In this document: positions 44,670 to 53,485 of the stretch, piece after piece
How positions within the stretch are numbered: position 1 is the first letter of the stretch
How the letters are laid out: every line of letters begins with the position of its first letter
Assembly: GCF_020544405.1 (NCBI RefSeq)
Contig: NZ_CP065410.1
Coordinates: 1,550,001-1,614,000 of the forward strand
From: Pseudomonas sp. IAC-BECa141
GTDB taxonomy: Bacteria > Pseudomonadota > Gammaproteobacteria > Pseudomonadales > Pseudomonadaceae
Reading direction: 5' to 3'
DNA length: 64,000 nt
Translations under genes and position numbers: made by a program
Notes under the pieces: model-generated
Told to the model about the DNA's origin: nothing
Database searches by the model: none
What the model saw: only the letters and a program-made list of their open reading frames with translations

Positions 44670-45536
44670 ATGGGCTATCTACTTTTTGTCACGCTGATCC
44701 AGGCGTTTTCCTTCAGTCTGATCGGCGAATACCTGGCCGGTCATGTCGACAGTTACTTCGCGGTACTGGTGCGGGTGGTGCTGGCCGGGCTGGTGTTCAT
44801 CCCGCTGACGCGCTGGCGCTCGGTGGAGCCGGCGTTCATGCGCGGCATGCTGCTGATCGGCGCGTTGCAGTTCGGCGTGACCTACGTCTGCCTGTATTTG
44901 AGCTTCCGCGTACTGACGGTGCCGGAAGTGTTGCTGTTCACCATCCTCACGCCGCTGCATGTGACGCTGATCGAAGATGCGCTCAACCGTCGCTTCAACC
45001 CGTGGGCGCTGATCGCCGCACTGGTGGCGGTGGCGGGCGCGGCGGTGATTCGCTACGACCGGATCAACCCGGACTTCTTCATGGGCTTTCTGCTGCTGCA
45101 ACTGGCCAACTTCACCTACGCCGCCGGGCAGGTGCTGTACAAACATCTGGTGGCGAAACATCCGAGCGATCTGCCGCACTACCGGCGCTTCGGCTTCTTC
45201 TACCTCGGCGCATTGGCGGTGGCATTGCCGGCGTTCCTGCTGTTCGGCAAATCCAACTTCCTGCCGGAAGCACCGCTTCAATGGGGCGTGTTGCTGTTCC
45301 TTGGCCTGGTCTCGACCGCACTCGGTTTGTACTGGTGGAACAAGGGTGCATGCCTGGTCAACGGCGGCACCCTGGCGGTGATGAACAACCTGCACGTGCC
45401 GGTGGGCTTGCTGCTGAACCTGTTGATCTGGAATCAGCATGAGGAGCTGGGTCGGTTGTTCCTCGGTGGCAGCGTGATTCTGGCGGCGGTGTGGATCAGC
45501 CGGTTGGGGATTCGCAAGCCGCAAGTCATTGGCTGA
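44670..45536 (+). CDS. EamA/DMT-family transporter
   Basis: 288 residues, about ten helices in two EamA repeats (FSFSLIGEYLAGHVDSYFAV; LLLQLANFTYAAGQVLYKHL). The group is often annotated as a carboxylate/amino acid/amine transporter. ATG 44670 follows GAGGCGAGC. A longer in-frame extension from 44424 lies over the terminator and REP and is rejected. The bacteriocin gene begins 98 bases downstream. Confidence 0.86.
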   Translation: MGYLLFVTLIQAFSFSLIGEYLAGHVDSYFAVLVRVVLAGLVFIPLTRWRSVEPAFMRGMLLIGALQFGVTYVCLYLSFRVLTVPEVLLFTILTPLHVTLIEDALNRRFNPWALIAALVAVAGAAVIRYDRINPDFFMGFLLLQLANFTYAAGQVLYKHLVAKHPSDLPHYRRFGFFYLGALAVALPAFLLFGKSNFLPEAPLQWGVLLFLGLVSTALGLYWWNKGACLVNGGTLAVMNNLHVPVGLLLNLLIWNQHEELGRLFLGGSVILAAVWISRLGIRKPQVIG

Positions 45537-45634
45537 ATTGTCATTCCACCCATTATTTCCACCGCGATAACTATGTACCGCACCTGACTACTGCTTGATC
45601 GACACGCTGTGCCCTACAGACAAGGAGTGACTGT

Positions 45635-48301
45635 ATGGCACAGAACAATTTCAACGATGGAACGTCGGGAAGCGTCGTCATCCGAACCGGGCCGCCCGCT
45701 TCGAGTGACGGATCGGGCGGTGGTTTTGGCGGCGGTGGCGGGGTATCGGGCGGCTTCGGCAAGGTCAGCAAGAAGAAGCAGAAGGCAAAGGCCAAAGCCA
45801 AAGCCGAGGCACTTCAAAAAAAACAAAAAGAGCAGGCTGAGGCAGCAGCCAAGGCACAAGCCGAAGCGGCACAGGCTCAGGCAGCCGCCACGCAGGTTCA
45901 GGAACAGGCGCGCCATCAAGCGCTGATGCAGTTCCTGGCGGGATTGGCGCAGCGACATGACGCCATCAGGGCCGAAGTCGATCGTCGTTTTGCCGAAAGG
46001 GCCGCTCAACTCTCGACGTCACTGGAGCAAGAAGTCCTCGCTTCGCGCAGGCCACCGAACAGCGATGACAGTGAGCGTTGGCAGCTTTACCTGATCACAA
46101 AGGAAAAAGGCGAAATCGACGGGCTGCTCGCCCGCAAATCCGCGGAACTCGATGCAAAGAACGCGGCAGCCCTTTCCTTTGATGGTCATGACCCGCTGAC
46201 GCGCTCGTCCCATGACTATCTGACACGACTCGGCCAGTTCGGCCAGGCGCTCGACGACGGCCTCCGGATCTGGGAAAGCGCTTACACCGCCGCCCATGAG
46301 GCGCGATTACTCACCTCGCAGATCCATGCCCTGCGGGAAAAGTCCGCAGCAATGGCCAGACATCACGCCGAGCAGACCGTGGTCTGGCGTGCAAGGGAAG
46401 CGGTTTGGGAGGCTCAGCGCCAATACGCTGCGCAACGCGAGGCACGGGTTCGATTCAAGCAACAGGCTGATGAAGATGCGCGGGTAAGTCGAACCCGGCA
46501 GGCCAATACGCTGACCGTTCCGATGTCGTCGATGACGCACGGCGCGATGGTGTTGACGAACGCCGGGGCGCAGGCGGCCCAACAAGCGGGCAAGATCATT
46601 GAGGGCGCTGCCCAACAAGCGGGCAAGATCATTGAGGGCGCTGCACAGCAAACGGGCAAAATCATCGAGGCTGCTGTACAGCAAGCGGTCAGACATCTTT
46701 CCCTTTCTTCCCTTGCGACTCTGGCTCCCAAGCCGCTCACGGTGTTCGTCGCCGGGATGGTGTACTCGCCAACGCTGGGCGATGGAGAACTGACACCGGA
46801 GCAGCGACGACGATTGTTTCAGTCTGTCGCCGTACCTGCCCAGGCGCTGGGGCTTTCTGATGAGCAAGCGCTGCGCTCGATTGCTGACACCGGCGGATCA
46901 GTGGAGATGCCTTATCGGCTCAAACCCGAGGCCGTACCACAAGGTACCGCCGTCATCGCCGTCACCACTGGTAAAGAGATCAGCGCCAGTGTGCCGGTCA
47001 TCAACGCGGTGCTTGATCCGCTGACGGGCAACTACACCGCAGAAGTCCCAGGCTCACCGGCCCGACACCTGCAGTTCACGCCGGATGCCAGCATCACCAA
47101 AGAGGTTCCGAGCCAGGGCCGGATAGCGCTGCTGCCACCGGTTGTTCAGGACTTGCCGAAGGGCGTCGACCTGCGCATTCAGGACTGCATCATCTGCGTG
47201 CCGGGTTCGGCGCCGATGTACCTGTCCTTCAACCTGCCACCGTTGGGCGCGGGCGTCGTCACCGGCAAGGGGCAACCCGCCAAGGCTGACTGGTGGAACA
47301 CGGCCAGCCGCAGCACGGGTGCAGCCATTCCCAGTCAGATCGGCGACCAGTTGCGCGGGCGGGAGATTCAGTCGTTCGGCGCATTTGGCGACGCGCTGTG
47401 GCGGACATTGGGTGAGCAATCGGCACTCACCAGCCAGTTCGATGAGGTCAACAAAAAACGCGTCGAGCAAGGCTTCGCCCCTTATGCGCCGAAAAGTACC
47501 TGGGTGGGTGAACGCCGGGAGTTCGAACTGCGCTTTCAGAACGATGCGTCAGTCGGCGAGAACCCGTTCAATCTCGACCGGGTCAGCATCGTCACGCCGC
47601 AAAGTGCCCACGGACGACGTGGCGTTCTACCTGCGGTCCAGCCATGGCCGATTCCCCCGGTGGGCATTGGAACCTGGACCCCTCTGGTGCCACCGGGCAG
47701 CGAACACCTCGGGCCGACCACCACACCGATTTCCCCCTCGACCCCCACGGCTTATCCCGGCAACCCGCTCATCCCGATCCTACCGGCAAACGAGACGTTT
47801 CCGGCTGTTGATGAAGGGCAGGCGGGTGCGAGTATTCCGGGGTTCCCGGGGGATATGGAGCTGCCTTCGCCGGATGTGCTGTTTCTGGATCGAAGGGATG
47901 ATCCGGGGGTTGCGACGGGAATCGGAAAAACGGTTACCGGAGTTTGGTTGGGGGAGGCGGCGAGAACTGTGGGGGCGTCAATTCCTGTGCAGATTGCCGA
48001 TCAGTTGAGAGGGAAGGAGTTTGCCAATTTTCATCGGTTCAGAGAGGCGTTTTGGAGGGCTGTGGCTGCTGATTCAGATCTCAGCTTTCAGTTTTCTGAT
48101 CACAATTTGAGGCGAATGCAGGCCGGCATTGCTCCTTTCCCACCGGTTGCAGATCAGAGAGGAGGAAGAAAGACGTTTGAACTTCATCATGATGTGGAAG
48201 TTATAAGCGGAGGTGAGGTTTATGGGATCGACAATATTTTGGTGATGACGCCACGGCGACACATACAACTGCACCAGGAGAAAAAAGGAAATGAAATTTA
48301 A
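45635..48301 (+). CDS. S-type pyocin/colicin-like bacteriocin with tandem HNH nuclease domains
   Basis: 888 residues. Gly-rich N-terminus (about 26-42), a Lys/Ala/Glu coiled coil (45-110), a long helical segment to about 310, three 11-residue repeats (315-347), an S-type pyocin translocation domain (about 370-545), nuclease domain 1 (about 551-660), a Pro-rich linker, nuclease domain 2 (about 762-888). Domain 2 has FELHHDVEV (H851, H852) and TPRRHIQLH (H876, H880), as in colicin E9 DNase. Domain 1 has ELRFQND and TPQSAHGRR there, so it should be inactive. AAGGAG lies about 8 bases before ATG. The immunity gene overlaps the end by 11 bases. I see no LexA box upstream. Confidence 0.87.
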   Translation: MAQNNFNDGTSGSVVIRTGPPASSDGSGGGFGGGGGVSGGFGKVSKKKQKAKAKAKAEALQKKQKEQAEAAAKAQAEAAQAQAAATQVQEQARHQALMQFLAGLAQRHDAIRAEVDRRFAERAAQLSTSLEQEVLASRRPPNSDDSERWQLYLITKEKGEIDGLLARKSAELDAKNAAALSFDGHDPLTRSSHDYLTRLGQFGQALDDGLRIWESAYTAAHEARLLTSQIHALREKSAAMARHHAEQTVVWRAREAVWEAQRQYAAQREARVRFKQQADEDARVSRTRQANTLTVPMSSMTHGAMVLTNAGAQAAQQAGKIIEGAAQQAGKIIEGAAQQTGKIIEAAVQQAVRHLSLSSLATLAPKPLTVFVAGMVYSPTLGDGELTPEQRRRLFQSVAVPAQALGLSDEQALRSIADTGGSVEMPYRLKPEAVPQGTAVIAVTTGKEISASVPVINAVLDPLTGNYTAEVPGSPARHLQFTPDASITKEVPSQGRIALLPPVVQDLPKGVDLRIQDCIICVPGSAPMYLSFNLPPLGAGVVTGKGQPAKADWWNTASRSTGAAIPSQIGDQLRGREIQSFGAFGDALWRTLGEQSALTSQFDEVNKKRVEQGFAPYAPKSTWVGERREFELRFQNDASVGENPFNLDRVSIVTPQSAHGRRGVLPAVQPWPIPPVGIGTWTPLVPPGSEHLGPTTTPISPSTPTAYPGNPLIPILPANETFPAVDEGQAGASIPGFPGDMELPSPDVLFLDRRDDPGVATGIGKTVTGVWLGEAARTVGASIPVQIADQLRGKEFANFHRFREAFWRAVAADSDLSFQFSDHNLRRMQAGIAPFPPVADQRGGRKTFELHHDVEVISGGEVYGIDNILVMTPRRHIQLHQEKKGNEI
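46577..46675 (+). repeat. Three tandem 33-base coding repeats in the bacteriocin
   Basis: Units at 46577-46609, 46610-46642 and 46643-46675 encode AQQAGKIIEGA twice (DNA identical) and AQQTGKIIEAA once. They lie between the helical segment and the pyocin domain. The identical first two copies suggest recent duplication. Confidence 0.92.
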
Positions 48302-48566
48302 AGATAAATTTGAGTACTACACCGAAGCCGAGTTTTTATCTTTTCTACAAGGATTCGTGCACTTTCCCAGCGGGTTAGAGGGGGTAGCGTTAGAGGCCCA
48401 TCTGGACAAACTTGTCGCTCATTTCGAGCTAGTCACCGAACACCCCGACCGCTCGGACGTCATCTTCTATCCCAAGGAGGGACGTGAAGACAGCCCCGAA
48501 GGCATCCTGAAAGAAGTGAAGGAGTGGCGCGCACTCAATAACAAGCCTGGATTCAAACCAGAGTAA
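48291..48566 (+). CDS. Im9-like bacteriocin immunity protein
   Basis: 91 residues, the size and sequence pattern of colicin DNase immunity proteins: DKFEYYTEAEFLSFLQGF (helix 1), HFELVTEHPDRSDVIFYPKE (helix 3 with the conserved D and Y that contact the nuclease), DSPEGILKEVKEWRALNNKP. It should bind and block the intact second nuclease domain. It starts 11 bases before the toxin stop, giving coupled translation. Codon usage is as A+T-rich as the end of the toxin gene. Confidence 0.93.
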   Translation: MKFKDKFEYYTEAEFLSFLQGFVHFPSGLEGVALEAHLDKLVAHFELVTEHPDRSDVIFYPKEGREDSPEGILKEVKEWRALNNKPGFKPE

Positions 48567-48650
48567 TTTCATATCAAATGAGCCTTCATGGGTGACACCT
48601 TTCTGGATGTCATCCATGGCGACGTGCAAAAAACAAGGAAGTTTAAATGT

Positions 48651-50186
48651 ATGAAGCTGAAACCCGCTCTCAATGAATATACAGAAACCGAGTTCAAGGC
48701 ATTGGTTGACCGGATCTGGGCAGTTGATCTGGCAAAAGTCGACCACGACCGGTTGATCAATCATTTCGATCAGATTTCAGGTCACGCCAAAGGGGCCGAT
48801 CTGCTGTTCTATCCGGAGGATACTTCGAATCCCAACTCATCCGAGTCCGTTGTCGAATACCTTAAGGCGTGGCATCACCAACAGGGGCGAGCCATATTCA
48901 AAGGGCAGGCTCTGGCCAACGTTGCAAGTCCTCCAGTGACAACGAACTGGGCGCAGCAGCGTCTTGCCCAGAGTCTGGTGGATGTTCAAAAAATGAACGC
49001 GGAACTGGCTGCAGCAGAACAGACTGCAGAGGCCTCTCTTGTTTTACTGCAACAACGAATCCGGCAGATGCGCGAGAGGCAAAGTGCCCAGTTGGATCTC
49101 CTTGAAAGAGAGGCGGATATTCGTGCTCTGGAAGTTGCGGAAGCCGACTCGCGTGCCGCCGTGGCTCGATATGGCTCGTGGAAAATGCGTATTCAGTTCC
49201 GAAGAGAGAGTGCCCAGCGTGACGTGACGTTCGCTCGTTCAGAGCAGGGGCAATGGCAAAATATTGCCCTGCAAGTCAGTACCACGGGCGACCGCTTTTC
49301 GGCTAGGTCAAATGATCTCTATCAGCGTTTGTCAGTGGCTCAAATTGAAGCAGAGTCATTGTTGACGACTGCGCAGGCATGTCTGATCGAGCAGCGTAAT
49401 CAGGGAGTCGGGTCGCTGCGGTTGCCAGTAAACCTGTTTGCACCACTCGCGCACGCTAACGCACGCCCGGCGATCATGCTCGACGGTGCTTTGTCAGGAT
49501 CACTGGAAGAGCATCGAATCGAACTGCAAAAGTCCATTCGTTCAGTCGTGGCAGACTTGACCTGGCAAGTCAGTTCGGGCGCAGAGGCCACTCGGCGTCA
49601 ACATGCAGCGGTGCTGCAGTTCGACTTTTCCAGCAGAGCCGAGGTGGGCTGGTATGGCGTATGCGTTCCTTTGGCCGAATTCCTTCCGCTTGAGGGGCTG
49701 GATTGGCAGCAACTGGCGGTGACGGCAGGAACCGTTGCGATGCCCTTCAGAATGAGCAGCGGAAGTTACACCGTTCCCGCGAAAACCATGCACCGAGGTA
49801 TTAGGGAGATCAAGACGCTGCATCAGGTGACACTGGCATCAAACCAATCGTTATCTCATGTGCGAGTGCGCGGTGCGTTATGGAATGAACATGTGCGAGC
49901 CTACTCTTTCACCACTGATGAAGCCGGGCTGCTGACCGTAAACTGGTGCCCTCTCGAAACACTCGAAACGTCCCCGGCACCTTACGATGCAAGGGAGCCG
50001 CGGCTGGGATTTCTGCGCTCGAGTCCAGTGCCTGTGCTGGAGACAATCAGCGATTCGGTAACTGCTCGATTTGATGACTATGTGGTGGTTTTCCCTCAGG
50101 GCTCGGGCTTCGAGCCCCTGTATGTGATGTTCAGAAACCCTGCCGGTATTATTTCGGCGCCAGTTGCCCCACCAGAAACTCGATAA
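48651..50186 (+). CDS. Immunity-domain/S-type pyocin-domain fusion without nuclease
   Basis: 511 residues. Residues 1-88 are a second Im9-like domain (LNEYTETEFKALVDRIWAVD; KGADLLFYPEDTSNPNSSES), different from the 91-residue immunity protein just upstream. A coiled coil (about 100-180) and a helical region follow, then an S-type pyocin domain ending RFDDYVVVFPQGSGFEPLYV. There is no nuclease domain: the frame stops 12 codons later inside the antisense of the LysR gene. AAGGAAG stands about 9 bases before ATG 48651. It may be a chimera left by recombination, or a protein that carries immunity on a pyocin scaffold. No function is known. Confidence 0.8.
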   Translation: MKLKPALNEYTETEFKALVDRIWAVDLAKVDHDRLINHFDQISGHAKGADLLFYPEDTSNPNSSESVVEYLKAWHHQQGRAIFKGQALANVASPPVTTNWAQQRLAQSLVDVQKMNAELAAAEQTAEASLVLLQQRIRQMRERQSAQLDLLEREADIRALEVAEADSRAAVARYGSWKMRIQFRRESAQRDVTFARSEQGQWQNIALQVSTTGDRFSARSNDLYQRLSVAQIEAESLLTTAQACLIEQRNQGVGSLRLPVNLFAPLAHANARPAIMLDGALSGSLEEHRIELQKSIRSVVADLTWQVSSGAEATRRQHAAVLQFDFSSRAEVGWYGVCVPLAEFLPLEGLDWQQLAVTAGTVAMPFRMSSGSYTVPAKTMHRGIREIKTLHQVTLASNQSLSHVRVRGALWNEHVRAYSFTTDEAGLLTVNWCPLETLETSPAPYDAREPRLGFLRSSPVPVLETISDSVTARFDDYVVVFPQGSGFEPLYVMFRNPAGIISAPVAPPETR

Positions 50187-51036
50187 ACGCGCGCGTCTTC
50201 TGCGGCACCCGCCGCGCAGACGAATACACCGCGTTGATGGTGATCGCCGGAGCTTGCCATTCGCACAGCACCGGCACCAGTCGCCCGGCCGCCAGCGCTT
50301 CTTCGACGATGAAGTCCGGCAGCAGCGCAATGCCCATGCCGGCCTCGGCCGCTTGCGCCAGCAAGTCGCCGTTGTTGGCGTGCAGCGGCCCGGTGACGTT
50401 GACGCGCTGGGTCTCCTTGCCGTTGCACAGTTGCAGGCTGACGCCGCTTTGCAGATAACCGTAGTTCAAGCATTGATGTGAGCGCAGATCCTGCGGTGTC
50501 TGCGGTGTGCCCGCACGTTCGAGATAAGCGGGGGAGGCGACCATGATGCGTGGGGCCGGCGCCAGTTGCCGGGCGATCATGGTCGAGTCGGGCATGCTCG
50601 CAATGCGGATCGTCACATCGAACCCGCCGCGCACCGGATCGACCTGCTGGTCGCTGAGCACCAGTTGCAGCTCGATGTTCGGGTGCTGTTCGTGGAACAG
50701 CGGAATCAGCTTGCCCAGTCGCCGCAGGCCGAACGACATCGGTGCGTTTACGCGCAGTACGCCGCGCAACTCACCCACCCCGTCCCGCGCCCGCTGCTCG
50801 GCCTCGTCCAGTGCCGCAATCACTTCCCGCGCTGCTTCGAAATACTCGGCACCAGCCTCGGTCAAGTGCAGGCTGCGGGTGGTGCGTTGCAGCAGCTGCA
50901 CGCCGATGGCTTCTTCCAGCGCCTGAATCTGTTTGCTGACTTTCGAGCGGGGCACGTCCATGGCCCGGGCGGCGGCCGCGAAGCCGTTCTCGCCGACCGT
51001 CACTACGAAGGCGCGCATGCATTCGATGCGATCCAT
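50149..51036 (-). CDS. LysR-family transcriptional regulator
   Basis: 295 residues. N-terminal helix-turn-helix in FAAAARAMDVPRSKVSKQIQ, effector domain with GVLRVNAPMSFGLRRLGKLI, the TdcA/CrgA-like subgroup. It is divergent from the isochorismatase-like gene (170 bases between starts), its likely target. Its 3' end is overlapped for 38 bases by the pyocin-fusion gene on the other strand. Confidence 0.92.
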   Translation of the reverse strand: MDRIECMRAFVVTVGENGFAAAARAMDVPRSKVSKQIQALEEAIGVQLLQRTTRSLHLTEAGAEYFEAAREVIAALDEAEQRARDGVGELRGVLRVNAPMSFGLRRLGKLIPLFHEQHPNIELQLVLSDQQVDPVRGGFDVTIRIASMPDSTMIARQLAPAPRIMVASPAYLERAGTPQTPQDLRSHQCLNYGYLQSGVSLQLCNGKETQRVNVTGPLHANNGDLLAQAAEAGMGIALLPDFIVEEALAAGRLVPVLCEWQAPAITINAVYSSARRVPQKTRAFIEFLVGQLAPK

Positions 51037-51206
51037 GATTGTCCCTTTTTTAGAATCAATGATTCTCGATTTTAGGTAATTGTCCCTTTATCGGCTAGCC
51101 CCTAAAGTGACATCCAAGCCGAGACAACAACGCCGAAGACGGCAAAACGCCTCGACTCACCCAATACCCAATCGAAACTTTGAATCGACATCAAAAGGAA
51201 CGCGCC

Positions 51207-51848
51207 ATGTCTATCCGTGAACTGCTCAACCCAACCAACTCCGCCCTGATCCTGATCGACCACCAGCCACAAATGGCTTTCGGCGTGCAGTCGATCGACC
51301 GTCAGACCTTGAAGAACAACACCGTCGGCCTGGCCAAGGCAGCGAAGATCTTCAACGTACCGACCATCTACACCTCGGTCGAAACCGAAAGCTTCAGCGG
51401 CTACATCTGGCCTGAACTGCTGGCGGTACACCCGGAGCAGAAGCCGATCGAGCGCACCTCGATGAACTCCTGGGAAGACAAGGCGCTGGTTGACGCCGTG
51501 AAGGCCACCGGGCGCAAGAAGCTGATCATCGCCGCGTTGTGGACCGAGGTCTGCCTGACCTTCCCGGCCCTGGAAGCCCTGGCCGAAGGTTACGAGGTGT
51601 ACATCGTCACCGACGCGTCCGGCGGTACCACCAAAGAAGCTCATGACATGTCGGTACAGCGGATGATTCAGGCCGGTGCAGTGCCGGTGACTTGGCAGCA
51701 AGTGTTGCTCGAGTACCAGCGTGACTGGGCGCACAAAGACACTTATCAAGCGGTGATGGACCTGGTGCTGGAACACAGCGGCGCGTACGGCATGGGCGTC
51801 GATTACGCCTACACCATGGTGCACAAGGCACCGCAACGGCAGGCCTGA
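51207..51848 (+). CDS. Isochorismatase-family hydrolase (YcaC-like)
   Basis: 213 residues. Catalytic Asp18 in LILIDHQPQM and nucleophile Cys116 in AALWTEVCLTFPALEALAEG, with the cis-peptide/oxyanion segment VTDASGGTTKEAHD. YcaC-type proteins are cysteine hydrolases with no settled substrate. AAAAGGA precedes ATG 51207. The divergent LysR probably controls it. Confidence 0.9.
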   Translation: MSIRELLNPTNSALILIDHQPQMAFGVQSIDRQTLKNNTVGLAKAAKIFNVPTIYTSVETESFSGYIWPELLAVHPEQKPIERTSMNSWEDKALVDAVKATGRKKLIIAALWTEVCLTFPALEALAEGYEVYIVTDASGGTTKEAHDMSVQRMIQAGAVPVTWQQVLLEYQRDWAHKDTYQAVMDLVLEHSGAYGMGVDYAYTMVHKAPQRQA

Positions 51849-51879
51849 CAAGTCGGCATTTCGAAATAGATGCAGTACT

Positions 51880-51983
51880 TGTGGGAGCGACGGTGCGACG
51901 ATTCGACTTGCTCGCGAAGGCGGTGGTTCAGTCAGTGATGAAGTGACTGATACTCCCTCATCGCGAGCAAGCTCGCTCCCACA
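51880..51983. repeat. REP-type composite repeat (TGTGGGAGC form)
   Basis: Left GTGGGAGCGAC with GCTCGCGAAGGC, right TCATCGCGAGCAAGCTCGCT then CCCACA, enclosing a GTCACTT-type inner palindrome (CAGTCAGTGATGAAGTGACTG). A paired-REP element separating converging genes. Confidence 0.83.
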
Positions 51984-51995
51984 GGTTTTGTGGCT

Positions 51996-53294
51996 TTACA
52001 TCAGATGTTTTTCGGCTTGTGGAGTGTGGCTTGCGCCAAGGACTGCCGGCAATATCCCGGAACGCAAATCCCCGCCGCTCGGCTGCTGATAGAGGCTCAA
52101 TCCAAACTCCGGCAGCACCGCCAGCAGGTAATCGAAGATATCCCCCTGGATCCGCTCGTAATCGGCCCACACCGTGGTGGTGGTAAAGCAGTAGATTTCC
52201 AGCGGAATGCCCTGGGCCGTGGTCTGCATTTGGCGGACCATGCAGGTCATGTTCGGCTGGATCTCCGGATGACTCTTCAGATAGGCCAGCGCGTAGGCGC
52301 GGAAGGTGCCGATGTTGGTCATGCGCCGGCGGTTGGCCGACATTGCCGCGACGTTGCCCTGCGCTTCGTTCCAGGCCTTGAGCTCGGCTTTCTTGCGGCC
52401 CATGTACGCGGTCAGCAGGTGCACCTGGGAGAGTTTTTCTTCTTCATCGTCGCGGATGAAGCGCACACCGCTGGCGTCGATGAACAGGCTGCGTTTGATC
52501 CGTCGCCCACCCGACTGCTGCATGCCGCGCCAGTTTCTGAACGACTCGGACATCAGGCGCCAGGTCGGGATCGAGACGATGGTCTTGTCGAAGTTCTGCA
52601 CCTTGACCGTGTGCAGCGTGATATCCACCACATCGCCATCGGCGCCGACCTGCGGCATTTCGATCCAGTCGCCGACCCGCAGCATGTCGTTGCTGGTCAG
52701 TTGCACGCTGGCGACGAATGACAGCAGGGTGTCCTTGTAGACCAGCAGGATCACCGCCGACATTGCACCCAGACCCGACAGCAGCAACAGCGGCGAACGG
52801 TCGATCAGGGTAGCGACGATGATGATCGCGCCGAACACGTACAGAACCATTTTCGCCAGTTGCACATAACCCTTGATCGAGCGGGTGCGTGCGTGTTCGG
52901 TGCGTGCGTAGATATCCAGCAGGGCGTTGAGCAACGCGCTGACCGACAGTAGCAGGAACAGAATGGTGAACGCCAGCGCCACGTTGCCGAGGAACACTGT
53001 GGCGGTCTTGCTCAGCTCCGGCACCAGGTGCAGGCCGAACTGGATCACCAGCGACGGCGTCATCTGCGCCAGACGCTGAAAGACCTTGTTATGCCGAAAG
53101 TCGTTGATCCAGTGCAGCGCGGGCTGGCGACCGAGCATGCGGCTGGCGTGCAGGATCAGGTAGCGCGCCACTCGTCCGAGGATGAGCGCGATCACCAGCA
53201 GCAGAATCAAAGCCAGGCCGGCGTGCAGGAGCGGGTGCTGTTCGAGGGTACCCCAGAGGTCTTGGGCGTTGAGCCAGAGCTGTTTGAAATCCAT
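51996..53294 (-). CDS. MscS-family mechanosensitive channel (YbdG-like)
   Basis: 432 residues, about five N-terminal membrane helices, then the MscS pore helix and beta domain (LSGLGAMSAVILLVYKDTLL; SFVASVQLTSNDMLRVGDWI; DVVDITLHTVKVQNFDKTIV). The large insert and length fit YbdG-type miniconductance channels that protect against mild osmotic downshock. ATG 53294 is chosen; a GTG 27 bases upstream is possible and neither has a strong ribosome site. Confidence 0.88.
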   Translation of the reverse strand: MDFKQLWLNAQDLWGTLEQHPLLHAGLALILLLVIALILGRVARYLILHASRMLGRQPALHWINDFRHNKVFQRLAQMTPSLVIQFGLHLVPELSKTATVFLGNVALAFTILFLLLSVSALLNALLDIYARTEHARTRSIKGYVQLAKMVLYVFGAIIIVATLIDRSPLLLLSGLGAMSAVILLVYKDTLLSFVASVQLTSNDMLRVGDWIEMPQVGADGDVVDITLHTVKVQNFDKTIVSIPTWRLMSESFRNWRGMQQSGGRRIKRSLFIDASGVRFIRDDEEEKLSQVHLLTAYMGRKKAELKAWNEAQGNVAAMSANRRRMTNIGTFRAYALAYLKSHPEIQPNMTCMVRQMQTTAQGIPLEIYCFTTTTVWADYERIQGDIFDYLLAVLPEFGLSLYQQPSGGDLRSGILPAVLGASHTPQAEKHLM

Positions 53295-53485
53295 GAGAGA
53301 GAAGATTCTTCTGTAAGACACGACGGGGGATTAGAGCATTTAAGACACTGTGTATTACCGTTGGAGACAAATCGAGCAACAAAAAAGCCACGGATTACAG
53401 CGTATTTCATAAAGAAACTCGGCCTGAGCGCTCGAAACCGGTAACCTATGCAGCTGATTTTTTGCATATCTTCGAGGTAGCACCC

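Noticed and set aside
45537..45634. LexA box or PrtN P-box expected before a pyocin gene
   Set aside because: No CTGT-N8-ACAG palindrome and no repeated ATTG-N-GT pattern is visible, so no SOS or PrtN site is annotated.
46577..46675. CRISPR-like repeat array
   Set aside because: The repeats are directly abutting, in frame and coding, with no spacers.
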